DNA of 14,919 nucleotides from Clostridia bacterium (GTDB lineage Bacteria; Bacillota; Clostridia; Christensenellales; DUVY01), in NCBI GenBank assembly GCA_026001225.1, contig BNZQ01000043.1, positions 1 to 14,919 of the forward strand. Direction: 5' to 3'. The translations under genes and the position numbers were made by a program. Every line of letters starts with the position of its first letter. Within the stretch, counting starts at the first letter, position 1. The notes under the pieces are model-generated. The model had not been told where the DNA came from. It worked only from the letters and a program-made list of their open reading frames with translations, and ran no database searches. Positions 5,957 to 14,329 of the stretch are shown in pieces.

Positions 5957-8033
5957 AAAAATTGAAAAGGTTACGGCAGGCAACCTGCAAGTTTTAAAGC
6001 GGGAAAGGTGGCTGCAATATCTTGTGCTGACCGAGGAGCGGCGGGTTAATCTTGAACGTATATCTTCCGTTGCGGATCGGGAAAACAAAGTACTTGCGTA
6101 TGTATGCCGCACCTTGGAATTACTGGAAGGGTTGAAAATTGAAAATTGTGACGACGCGGTGATTCTTGCCGAAACTCTCAAATGGTGCGAAGTCGCAAAA
6201 TGCGGCTTGCCGCATAAGCGGACGGAATGGCTGAAGAATGGCTATAACCTATTCGCTCATAACCTCGGGTCGGCGGAGATTTACAGGGCGGAAAATCCGG
6301 CCGCGCAAAATGGGAAACTCATTTATACACTGATCCGAACGCACGGCCTGGTCGGACAATACATACGGGGAGAAGTGCCGCTCGGGGACAATAAAGCTTT
6401 GCACGATTTGATTGTTTCCGGGGTAGCGGACGGCAAACGGCTGAAAACATTGCTGTCGGCGTTAAATTATTGCGTGATCGGCGCGGCGGATATCGGTCTA
6501 TGGAATAGTGTGGCAAAAGATGCCGAATCGGCAATAGGCAAAATCGTCGCAGGCGATTTTCAAGAACGGGATTTCAAGCTTCGGTTAAAGGCGCTTCGGG
6601 GCAAGTCGATAGCAAACGGCGAAGATTTTGAAGCGGAATACGCCAAGTTGCAAGAGGGCGAACTGCAACGGATAGAGGAACTCATCGAAAACGCCGAGCT
6701 TTGGTACGTCGAAGCGGCGCTGTATGATTTTACGTTTACCGAATGTATAAAAATCCTTATATTCTTGCGGGTTTTCTTTGCCGAAAGAGAAAACAAGGAA
6801 AAAGCGAACGGCGGCAACGCGCGATATATCAGCTTTGAGCCGTTGATGAATTGTCTGTATTATGACTATTTGGGCAAAAAGCGAATCAACGTCTATAAGA
6901 AACGGATCATAGAAGCCTACCTTGCGGCCATTTCATTAGAGGACATTTTAGCGGGCAAACGGCCCGATTTTCCGCACGGCGGGCATGAAATTTCCGCGGA
7001 CGAAAAAGTGGACGACACGTTTTTCTTTGCCTTTACGTTTTCGCCCGCGGGAGAAAAACTCATCGGGTTTTGCGTGGAAGCGGAAAAGGCCGGCGCGTTC
7101 TATGAAAAAGCCGTCGTGCTGCTCTTTGATTTATTCGAACTCCGGCGGGACAGATTCGACCGTTTCAACAACGAGGAACGGTATTTGAGCCAAATGAACG
7201 ACGCCATGAATCACAAGAAAGTCTTGTTGGATTATATAACCGGACACAGCGTGTTAGACATAGGGCCGGGCGGCGGCGGGCTGATGGATCTTATCGAGGG
7301 AAACAGACCGGATTTAAAAGTGACGGGCGTGGACTTTTCGAGAAACGTCGTAGAGATGCTTCGCAAGCGGAAACAGAAAGAGAATCGCAAGTGGGATATT
7401 GTTTTCGGAGACGCATTGGAATTAGCGAAAACTTTTAAACGGGGAGAAGCCGATACGATCATCTTTTCCTCGGTGTTACACGAGTTGTTTTCCTATATAC
7501 CGTATGAGGGGGAAAAATTCAATGCCGGGACGGTGGAAGCCGCTTTAAGGAGCGCGTTTGATATCTTGCCGCCGGGCGGCCGTATCATAATACGCGACGG
7601 AATCAAAACGGAACCGGAGGAGCAAAACCGTATATTACGCTTTCGGTCGGGTGACGGAATACTGTTTCTCAAAAAATACGCCGCCGATTTTCTCGGTCGT
7701 AAAATCATGTATGCTGTCACGGGACACAACGAAGCCATTCTGCCCGTGAGCGACGCGATGGAATTTTTGTACACGTATACGTGGGGAGAGGAATCCTATG
7801 TGCACGAGGTGCAGGAGCAATTCGGGTACTTTACCCCTACGGAATATAGGGAATGCATTAAACGGGTGATCGGGACAGGCGGCAGAATTGCGGAATTCAA
7901 ACATTTTTTGCAGAGCGGGTACGCCGACGCTTTACTGCCGAAAGTGGATATATTCGACGAGTCGGGCCGCGCGGTTCCGTTTCCGGACAGCACCTGTATC
8001 ATCGTAATTGAAAAAAAATTTCAGGAGGTATAA
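5940..8033 (+). CDS. Large all-alpha protein with C-terminal SAM methyltransferase domain
   Basis: A 697-residue two-part protein. Residues 1 to about 420 form a mostly helical region I do not recognise. It has conserved-looking histidine motifs, FAHNLGS (His107) and RTHGLVGQYIRGE (133-145), which look like a metal or nucleotide site. Residues about 430-690 are a class I Rossmann methyltransferase: motif I SVLDIGPGGGG (Asp440-Gly442), the acidic residue ending strand 2 in VTGVDFS (Asp465), and a motif IV-like stretch SSVLHELFSYI. SAM-dependent methylation is therefore likely; the substrate is unknown. Given its place between a Nudix protein and SPFH/Hen1/Pnkp genes, an RNA or nucleotide substrate is plausible but unproven. 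It starts inside the previous gene and ends 2 bases before the next, so it belongs to the operon. Confidence 0.8.
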   Translation: MKRIHEKIEKVTAGNLQVLKRERWLQYLVLTEERRVNLERISSVADRENKVLAYVCRTLELLEGLKIENCDDAVILAETLKWCEVAKCGLPHKRTEWLKNGYNLFAHNLGSAEIYRAENPAAQNGKLIYTLIRTHGLVGQYIRGEVPLGDNKALHDLIVSGVADGKRLKTLLSALNYCVIGAADIGLWNSVAKDAESAIGKIVAGDFQERDFKLRLKALRGKSIANGEDFEAEYAKLQEGELQRIEELIENAELWYVEAALYDFTFTECIKILIFLRVFFAERENKEKANGGNARYISFEPLMNCLYYDYLGKKRINVYKKRIIEAYLAAISLEDILAGKRPDFPHGGHEISADEKVDDTFFFAFTFSPAGEKLIGFCVEAEKAGAFYEKAVVLLFDLFELRRDRFDRFNNEERYLSQMNDAMNHKKVLLDYITGHSVLDIGPGGGGLMDLIEGNRPDLKVTGVDFSRNVVEMLRKRKQKENRKWDIVFGDALELAKTFKRGEADTIIFSSVLHELFSYIPYEGEKFNAGTVEAALRSAFDILPPGGRIIIRDGIKTEPEEQNRILRFRSGDGILFLKKYAADFLGRKIMYAVTGHNEAILPVSDAMEFLYTYTWGEESYVHEVQEQFGYFTPTEYRECIKRVIGTGGRIAEFKHFLQSGYADALLPKVDIFDESGRAVPFPDSTCIIVIEKKFQEV

Positions 8034-8035
8034 TC

Positions 8036-9079
8036 ATGAGTCTCAAGTTTCTCAAGTTCCAGCCGAACGAGTATGTACTGCGGTACAAAAACGGCAAGCT
8101 TTTCGCCGAGGGCGCGGGCCTTTCTTTCGTTTGCCGGACGAAGAACACTTCGGTGGCAGTCTTGCCCGTCGGCAGCGTGGACTGTCCGTTTGTGTTCGAG
8201 GAGGTGACCGCCGACTTTCAAGCCGTAACGATTCAAGGTCAACTGGTTTTCCGTATCGTCGATCCTAAATTCGCGGCTGTCATGCTCAATTATGTAGTCA
8301 AGCTGTCGGGCAACAACGGGTATGTCGGCGAGGATCCGCAGAAGAAGCTCGGGCAGCGTATGGTCAATAACGTGAAGGTGTCGGCCAAAAAACAATTAGA
8401 AAGGCTATCGTTAGACGAAACGATGCGCACGAGCGATAAACTGGCCGCCTCTATTTACGGCGAACTGCGCGGGAATGCGGAGATAAAGCAACTCGGAATT
8501 GAGCTATTGGGGCTTTCTCTTCTGTCGATTCTTCCCAATAAGGAAACGGCACGGGCATTGGAGGCGCAGGCGCGGGAGCAAATTTTGAAAAAGGCGGACG
8601 ACGCCGTATACGAGCGCCGCAACGCGTCCATCGAGCAGGAGCGCAAAGTAAAGGAAAACGAGTACAATACGGAGATAAGCGTCGAACAGAAAAAGCGGCA
8701 GGTACAGGAAGCGCAGCTTGAGGCGCAGCGGGCTGTTCAGGTCATGGAAAGCAGGTTGGAAAAGGAAAAGCTGACTTCCGATATTCAATTGGAAAAGCAG
8801 CGCAAGGAGTTGGTTGAACTTGCGGCAGAAAATGCCCGCAAGCAGGCGGACGTAAGGGCTTACGAATTGGAGGCCTGTATGAAGGCCTTGAGCAGCGTCG
8901 ATAAGGCGGTCATTCAGGCGCTTGCCAACGTCGATATGAAGCCCGGCAAGCTCATGGCGTTAGCGTTTCAGGGCCTTGCCGAGAATGCGTCCAAGATCGG
9001 GCAGCTCAATATTACGCCCGACCTTTTAAGCGAAATACTGCGGCACGGAGAAGATGAAAATGCGCAGAGCGACGGATAA
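8036..9079 (+). CDS. SPFH/band-7 domain protein with long coiled coil, no membrane anchor
   Basis: A 347-residue protein. Residues about 5-190 show the SPFH (stomatin/prohibitin/flotillin) fold pattern, with VTADFQAVTIQGQLVFRIVDP (about 57-77) and the following helical segment. Residues about 175-285 are a charged coiled coil rich in Gln, Glu and Lys (ERKVKENEYN, EKQRKELVELAAENARKQAD). The C-terminus carries short hydrophobic helices, as in oligomerising family members. Unlike most SPFH proteins it lacks an N-terminal hydrophobic anchor, so it is probably cytosolic and may form a ring or cage. The start is certain: AGGAGG (8023-8028) lies 7 bases before ATG. The ribosome site sits within the 3' end of the methyltransferase gene. 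It overlaps the next gene by about 20-26 bases. The role in RNA repair is inferred to be scaffolding. Confidence 0.85.
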   Translation: MSLKFLKFQPNEYVLRYKNGKLFAEGAGLSFVCRTKNTSVAVLPVGSVDCPFVFEEVTADFQAVTIQGQLVFRIVDPKFAAVMLNYVVKLSGNNGYVGEDPQKKLGQRMVNNVKVSAKKQLERLSLDETMRTSDKLAASIYGELRGNAEIKQLGIELLGLSLLSILPNKETARALEAQAREQILKKADDAVYERRNASIEQERKVKENEYNTEISVEQKKRQVQEAQLEAQRAVQVMESRLEKEKLTSDIQLEKQRKELVELAAENARKQADVRAYELEACMKALSSVDKAVIQALANVDMKPGKLMALAFQGLAENASKIGQLNITPDLLSEILRHGEDENAQSDG

Positions 9080-9995
9080 CAAGATTATTCTCGTCAAGCG
9101 GAGGACGCGTTTACAGGAGCTTGTCGCGCGTTACAACACGACGGAACAGGCCCGGTTTTACATCGAGCATATCGGCGGCGACTTTTCCGACTATTTGAAA
9201 GAGGATAAACAATACGGTGAAGCCTGCCTCGCGGCGGAGGAAGTATTGGGCGGTTTGGGGCGGCTGCAAGTCGTAGACCGCGAATTTGTCCCCAATTTTT
9301 CCTTTGGAAAAAACGATACAGTCGTCGTTTTGGGGCAGGACGGGCTGGTCGCCAACACGCTCAAATATCTTGACGGGCAAAAGCTGATCGGCGTCAACCC
9401 GGATCGTTTGCGGTGGGACGGCGTCTTGCTTCCCTTCGTTGCGGAGGATTTGAAACTGATTGTTTCCGACGTGTTCGCCGGCTACAGCCGCGTCAGCGAG
9501 GTGACTATGGCAAAGGCCGCATTAAAGGACGGGCAAATCCTCTACGGCGTGAACGATTTGTTTATCGGGCAAAGGACGCACGTTTCGTCGCGTTACCGCA
9601 TACGGCAGGGAGACCGCGCGGAGAATCAAAGCTCCAGCGGCGTCATCGTTTCCACGGGATTGGGCGCCACCGGCTGGCTGAAAAGTATTCTGGCCGGCGC
9701 GGCGGGCGTCGCGGGCTTTTTCGGAAGCCGCGCCGCGATTCCCGATTTTCAAAAACCCGCGTGGAACGCCGACTCGCTGTACTTTACGGTACGCGAGCCG
9801 TTCCCCTCGCAAAGCACGGGTGCGGGCTTGGTGTTCGGGCGGATTTCACGAAAGGCGCCGTTAATTTTGACCTCGAACATGCCGGAGAACGGCGTGATTT
9901 TCAGCGACGGTATGGAGAATGACTTTATCGAATTTTCCTCCGGCATGGAAGCGGTTGTTTCCGTCGCGGACAAAAAAGGATGTTTGGTGGTATAA
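9060..9995 (+). CDS. Divergent NAD-kinase-like protein
   Basis: A 311-residue protein of the NAD kinase / diacylglycerol kinase superfamily. Numbering from ATG 9060, the nucleotide loop is VVLGQDGLVANTLKYL, with GQDG at 92-95 in place of the usual GGDG. VNDLFIG follows (about 164-170), matching the NE/ND motif, then SSSGVIVSTGLGATGW (about 191-206), which corresponds to the glycine-rich STPTGSTAY loop that binds NAD. The catalytic Asp is kept but several signature residues are changed, so the acceptor may be NAD, another nucleotide or a sugar. The N-terminal ~75 residues (LQELVARYNT, ARFYIEHIGGDFSDY) look like an extra domain absent from ordinary NAD kinases. ATG 9060 is preferred because GGAG (9047-9050) is 9 bases away; ATG 9054 is only 3 bases away. 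Its stop abuts the hen1 ATG. Confidence 0.75.
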   Translation: MRRATDNKIILVKRRTRLQELVARYNTTEQARFYIEHIGGDFSDYLKEDKQYGEACLAAEEVLGGLGRLQVVDREFVPNFSFGKNDTVVVLGQDGLVANTLKYLDGQKLIGVNPDRLRWDGVLLPFVAEDLKLIVSDVFAGYSRVSEVTMAKAALKDGQILYGVNDLFIGQRTHVSSRYRIRQGDRAENQSSSGVIVSTGLGATGWLKSILAGAAGVAGFFGSRAAIPDFQKPAWNADSLYFTVREPFPSQSTGAGLVFGRISRKAPLILTSNMPENGVIFSDGMENDFIEFSSGMEAVVSVADKKGCLVV

Positions 9996-11405
9996 ATGCT
10001 TTTAAAAATCACATATATGGGCGAGAATACGACGGATTTAGGATATCTGCTGCACAAGAATCCGAACAGGACGCAAAGCTTTGAGCTGTCGTTCGGAAAG
10101 GCCTATGTCTTTTATCCCGAAGCGACGGCGGAGCGGACGACGGCGGCATTGCTGCTGGATATAAATCCGATCGACTTGGCGCGGGGAAAGCTGGGCTCGA
10201 GGGACGGCGGTCTGTTCGATTATGTAAACGACCGGCCTTATGTTTCCTCGTCTTTTATGAGTACGGCGATCAGCAAGGTGTTTTCTACCGCTCTGTCGGG
10301 AAAATGCGACAACAAACCGGAATTGGCGGAGCAAAAATTGGATTTAGAGGCAGAGGTTGTCATGTTGCCTTGCTTAGGGAACAAGGACTTGATCGGGCGT
10401 ATCTTCACGCCGCTGGGTTACGAGGTGGAATTTTCGGAGTCTGCCTTGGACGAGAAATTTCGCGAATGGGGCGAGAGCCGGTATGTAACGTTGAAGCTGA
10501 AAGGCAAAGTCCGTCTTTGCGATTTGCTGAATCATCTGTACGTCTTGATCCCTGTCTTTGACAACCGCAAGCATTACTGGGTATCGGATGACGAGGTTGA
10601 AAAGCTGATCGGTCACGGCGAGGGCTGGCTGAACGCGCACCCGGAAAAGGAACTGATTGCGGCCCGGTATTTAAACCGCAATAGGTCGCTTGTCAACAGC
10701 GCTTTGGCTCAGCTGATAGAGAAGGGCAACGGGATTGCCGAAGAAGCCGACTCGGCAGAAACGGGCGAAGTAACTCCGCCCGCCGAAAAGGATGCGCCGA
10801 AAATCCGATTAAACGATTTAAGGCTGCAAGCCGTCGCCGACGCCGTGATCGCGGGCGGCGCGAAAGCGGTGATCGATATCGGTTGCGGCGAGGGCCGTTT
10901 GATCGCGCGGTTGATTAATCATAAGCAAATTGCAAGGATAACGGGCGTGGACGTTTCCATCCGTACATTAGAGCGGGCGAAATCCTATTTGCATTATGAG
11001 CGGCTGTCCGAAAAGACAAAGGAGAAATTGCAGTTTTTACAAGGCTCTTTGACTTATAAGGACAAAAGGTTTGCTGGCTATGACGCGGCTTGCGTCGTCG
11101 AGGTTGTGGAGCATTTGGATCAGCCGCGGCTGCCCGCATTCGAACGGGTATTGTTCGAGTTGGCCGCACCGCCGCTCGTCGTCATGACAACGCCTAACGC
11201 GGAGTACAACGTAAATTATGAACGTTTGCAACCGGAAAGCTTACGGCATTCGGATCACCGTTTTGAATGGACGCGTGAGCAATTTCAGGAATGGGCGAAC
11301 GGCGTCTGCAAGCGATTCGGTTACGCGGCGGAATTTTCGGATATTGGGGAGCGGGACGAGCAATACGGCGCGCCGACGCAAATGTGCGTTTTCAAACGGA
11401 CCTAA
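9996..11405 (+). CDS. hen1: Hen1, 3'-terminal RNA ribose 2'-O-methyltransferase
   Basis: A 469-residue bacterial Hen1. The N-terminal ~240 residues are the bacteria-specific module that activates the Pnkp ligase by promoting its adenylylation. After an acidic linker (about 245-270) comes the methyltransferase. It has motif I VIDIGCGEGRL (about 291-301) and the Hen1 metal site: E369-x-x-E372-H373 in EVVEHL, plus a later His in SDHRFEWTR (probably His421). This metal-dependent site methylates the 2'-OH of the 3'-terminal nucleotide of a cleaved RNA after phosphate removal. When Pnkp then rejoins the ends, the junction carries a 2'-O-methyl and resists the same ribonuclease. The length is as expected for the family and all key residues are present. 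Translation probably couples to the preceding gene (TAA directly followed by ATG), with no strong ribosome site of its own. Confidence 0.96.
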   Translation: MLLKITYMGENTTDLGYLLHKNPNRTQSFELSFGKAYVFYPEATAERTTAALLLDINPIDLARGKLGSRDGGLFDYVNDRPYVSSSFMSTAISKVFSTALSGKCDNKPELAEQKLDLEAEVVMLPCLGNKDLIGRIFTPLGYEVEFSESALDEKFREWGESRYVTLKLKGKVRLCDLLNHLYVLIPVFDNRKHYWVSDDEVEKLIGHGEGWLNAHPEKELIAARYLNRNRSLVNSALAQLIEKGNGIAEEADSAETGEVTPPAEKDAPKIRLNDLRLQAVADAVIAGGAKAVIDIGCGEGRLIARLINHKQIARITGVDVSIRTLERAKSYLHYERLSEKTKEKLQFLQGSLTYKDKRFAGYDAACVVEVVEHLDQPRLPAFERVLFELAAPPLVVMTTPNAEYNVNYERLQPESLRHSDHRFEWTREQFQEWANGVCKRFGYAAEFSDIGERDEQYGAPTQMCVFKRT

Positions 11406-11480
11406 TCGTACATCTTTGGCAGTCAGCCGAACCTGTCGACTTTAGCCGATAGCGGGTTCAGCAGAAGGAATAGTAAAACG

Positions 11481-14048
11481 ATGAAAATAGAAATACCGGA
11501 ATTTTGTTTGGTGGCGCTGGTCGGGGCCAGTTCGAGCGGAAAATCGACCTTTGCCAAAAAGCACTTCAAACCGACCGAGGTGTTGTCGTCCGACTATTTC
11601 CGCGGCCTCGTCAGCGACGACGAAAACAGCCAAGAAAGCACGGCGGATGCCTTTGACGCGCTGTACGCTATCGCCGATTTGCGTTTGAAGAATATGAAAT
11701 TGACTGTGGTCGACGCGACCAACATTCAAAGTATCGCGCGAAAAAAGGTGATTGCGTGCGCTAAGGCGCGGGATTGCCACGCGGCGGCGATCGTATTCAA
11801 TATGCCGGAAAGCGTATTAAAGGCGCGCAATAAAGAGCGACCCGACCGCGGCCTTGCCGATCGAGTGATCGCGCGGCACATAATGGAACTTAGGCAATCT
11901 TTGCGGTCGCTGAAAAAAGAGGGCTTCCGGTTTATTTACATTTTGAGTAGCCCCGAAGAAGCCGAACGAGTGGAGATCGTGCGCACAAAGCTTTGGAACG
12001 ACAAAAAGGAAATGCAAGGGCCGTTCGATATCATCGGCGACGTACACGGCTGTTACGATGAGCTTTGTGCGCTGTTGGAATCTATTGGCTACGCCAAAAA
12101 CGGAGAAGGGTATACGCACTCCGCGGGCAGAAAGGCGGTGTTTTTAGGCGACCTTTGCGACCGGGGGCCGAAAAACGCCGAGGTATTAGACCTCGTCATG
12201 GCTATGACGGAATCAAAGGATGCTCTGTGCGTTTTGGGCAACCACGACGCGAAGCTGCATAAATATCTTTCCGGGAAGGACGTGAAGCTTTCGCACGGTT
12301 TAAGTATGACGGCGGATGCAATCAATGCCCGACCGCCGGAGTTTAAAAAGAAAGTCGCCGATTTTACGGATAATTTGATCAGCCATTATGTGTTCGACGG
12401 CGGCAGATTGGTCGTAGCCCACGCGGGCATTAAAGGGGAATATCAAGGCAGAGGGTCGACGCGCGTCCGCGATTTCTGCATTTACGGCGAAACAACGGGG
12501 GAGTCCGACGACTACGGCTTGCCCGTCCGGCTAAATTGGGCGGCGGAGTATAGAGGCCGGGCGACGGTCGTCTACGGACACACGCCCAATGCGGAGCCGC
12601 AGATTTTGAATAACACCTATAACATTGATACCGGATGTGTTTTCGGCGGTCGGCTTTCCGCGTTTCGGTATCCGGAGCGGCAAATCGTTTCGGTACCTGC
12701 AAAGAAAACCTATTACGAATCGGCTAAACCACTCGTGCCAAAAGCGGACGCGGGGGCGGAAAAGGACGACATGCTGTCGTATGAGGACGTGAGCGGCAAG
12801 CTGATTATTAACACGGATCTGACGCCGGCGATCACAATCAATGAGGAAAATTCAGCGGCGGCCTTGGATATCATGAGCCGCTTTGCCGCGGATCCGCATT
12901 GGTTGGTATATCTGCCGCCTACCATGTCGCCCTGCGAAACCGCCGCTAAAGAAAAATACTTGGAATACCCCGAGGAAGCATTTGCCTATTACAGGGACAA
13001 CAAAATCAGCAAGGTGGTGTGCGAAAAAAAGCACATGGGTTCTCGTGCCGTTATCGTTTTGGCTAAGAATGCGAAGGCGGCTAAAAATAGATTCGGCGTC
13101 AACGACGGCAAACAGGGTATTGTCTATACGCGTACCGGGCGGCATTTTTTCGATGATGAAGAATTTGAAGGCAAAATCATTAAAAAATTTGCCAAGGTTT
13201 TAACCGAATCCGGTTTTTGGGAGGAATTCAAAACGGATTGGGCCGCGTTCGACACCGAGCTGATGCCGTGGTCGGTTAAGGCGCAGGGCCTCTTGGAAAA
13301 ACAATACGCGCCCGTCGGCTGCGCGGGTAAACGGGGATTAGCGGCCGCGATCCAAGCGTTGACTCCCGCCGCTTCTCGGGTCAATCAAGCAACGGAGGTG
13401 AGTGCGGTCACGTCGGGTAAGAACGTGGACTTAAGGGAAGTGCTTGCGGCTTATAAGGAAAAGACGGCGGCGCTGGACAATTATATAGAGGCCTACCGCG
13501 AATATTGCTGGCCTGTGAAATCCCTCAAAGACATCAAGATTGCGCCGTTCCATCTCTTAGCGACCGAAGGCGCGGCGCATACCGATAAGGATCATATATG
13601 GCACATGGAAACGATCAAAAAGTATTGCGTCCGCGACGCGTTGTTTATTGTTACGGACTATATTACCGTGGACGTTAACGATACGCAAAGTGTGCAAGCG
13701 GGGATCGACTGGTGGCTTGCCTTAACCGGCAACGGCGGTGAGGGGATGGTCGTAAAGCCCTTTACCTATATCGCTAAGGTCGGCGGTCGGCTTTTGCAAC
13801 CCGCCGTAAAATGCCGCGGCCGCGAATACCTGCGCATTATATATGGCCCCGAATACACTCTGCCGCAGCATTTAGAGCGATTGAAGAAGCGGGCGCTTGG
13901 GCGTAAACGCAGCCTTGCTTTGCGGGAATTTTCCCTCGGTGTCGAATCCCTAAAGCGTTTTACAGACAACGAACCTCTTTACCGCATTCATCAATGCGTA
14001 TTCGGCGTCCTCGCTTTGGAAAGCGAACCTGTCGATCCGAGATTGTAA
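11481..14048 (+). CDS. pnkp: Polynucleotide kinase-phosphatase-ligase Pnkp
   Basis: An 855-residue RNA end-healing and sealing enzyme with three domains. Kinase (1 to about 170): P-loop GASSSGKS with Lys21-Ser22, plus Asp38 and Arg41 in SSDYFR. Phosphatase of the binuclear metallophosphoesterase type (about 180-400): Asp187 and His189 (GDVHG), Asp224 and Arg228 (GDLCDRG), Asn254-His255 (GNHD), His314 (VAHAG), His367 (YGHTP), Asp383 (NIDTG). Ligase (about 480-855): nucleophile Lys517 in EKKHMGSR and motif V GEGMVVKP (Lys759). From memory of the Clostridium thermocellum enzyme, Asp187/His189 and the kinase residues align at identical numbers, and later phosphatase residues are shifted by 9. The C-terminus (VFGVLALESEPVDPRL) looks complete. 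AAGGAA at 11465-11470 lies 10 bases before ATG. A 75-base gap separates it from hen1, the largest in the operon. Confidence 0.97.
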   Translation: MKIEIPEFCLVALVGASSSGKSTFAKKHFKPTEVLSSDYFRGLVSDDENSQESTADAFDALYAIADLRLKNMKLTVVDATNIQSIARKKVIACAKARDCHAAAIVFNMPESVLKARNKERPDRGLADRVIARHIMELRQSLRSLKKEGFRFIYILSSPEEAERVEIVRTKLWNDKKEMQGPFDIIGDVHGCYDELCALLESIGYAKNGEGYTHSAGRKAVFLGDLCDRGPKNAEVLDLVMAMTESKDALCVLGNHDAKLHKYLSGKDVKLSHGLSMTADAINARPPEFKKKVADFTDNLISHYVFDGGRLVVAHAGIKGEYQGRGSTRVRDFCIYGETTGESDDYGLPVRLNWAAEYRGRATVVYGHTPNAEPQILNNTYNIDTGCVFGGRLSAFRYPERQIVSVPAKKTYYESAKPLVPKADAGAEKDDMLSYEDVSGKLIINTDLTPAITINEENSAAALDIMSRFAADPHWLVYLPPTMSPCETAAKEKYLEYPEEAFAYYRDNKISKVVCEKKHMGSRAVIVLAKNAKAAKNRFGVNDGKQGIVYTRTGRHFFDDEEFEGKIIKKFAKVLTESGFWEEFKTDWAAFDTELMPWSVKAQGLLEKQYAPVGCAGKRGLAAAIQALTPAASRVNQATEVSAVTSGKNVDLREVLAAYKEKTAALDNYIEAYREYCWPVKSLKDIKIAPFHLLATEGAAHTDKDHIWHMETIKKYCVRDALFIVTDYITVDVNDTQSVQAGIDWWLALTGNGGEGMVVKPFTYIAKVGGRLLQPAVKCRGREYLRIIYGPEYTLPQHLERLKKRALGRKRSLALREFSLGVESLKRFTDNEPLYRIHQCVFGVLALESEPVDPRL

Positions 14049-14115
14049 TACATTCGCGATGGAAAAAGGATCTCAAGCTTAGATTCTAATCATCCTTTCA
14101 CTCCTTTTCTACGCT

Positions 14116-14186
14116 TTTTACTCACCGTAAAAGCTGTGATAGTGCTTTATCCGAGGGAAACCCTCGGATAAAGCGAGTAAAATTTT
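14116..14186 (+). terminator. Two-level stem-loop ending the RNA-repair operon
   Basis: The inner stem is perfect: GCTTTATCCGAGGG (14144-14157), loop AAA, complement at 14161-14174. An outer stem pairs TTTTACTC (14116-14123) with GAGTAAAA (14175-14182), enclosing a further 20 bases. The outer stem is followed at once by TTTT. It lies 68 bases after the pnkp stop. The T tract is short, so it may be a moderate terminator or an mRNA 3'-end stabiliser. Confidence 0.65.
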
Positions 14187-14231
14187 CGTGTGTAAGCCCT
14201 GAAATGCTCTCAGATCAAACAGTCAAACAGG

Positions 14232-14260
14232 TTGAATTTTTACGTTATATATGTTAAAAT
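14232..14260 (+). promoter_or_regulatory. Putative promoter before the broken glycosylase gene
   Basis: TTGAAT (14232-14237), a 17-base spacer and TAAAAT (14255-14260). The layout matches the one before the helicase remnant at 4266-4294. Predicted transcription would start about 60 bases before ATG 14330. Confidence 0.45.
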
Positions 14261-14329
14261 TATTGTATAAAAGCAATAGTGTTCCTCCTTTACTTGCAGC
14301 ATAGTCATGTGGGTAATCGGAATATTGAA

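Noticed and set aside
11406..11480. Hairpin or internal promoter between hen1 and pnkp
   Set aside because: Only a six-pair GAACCT/GGGTTC stem with a large loop and no -35/-10 pair; too weak to call.
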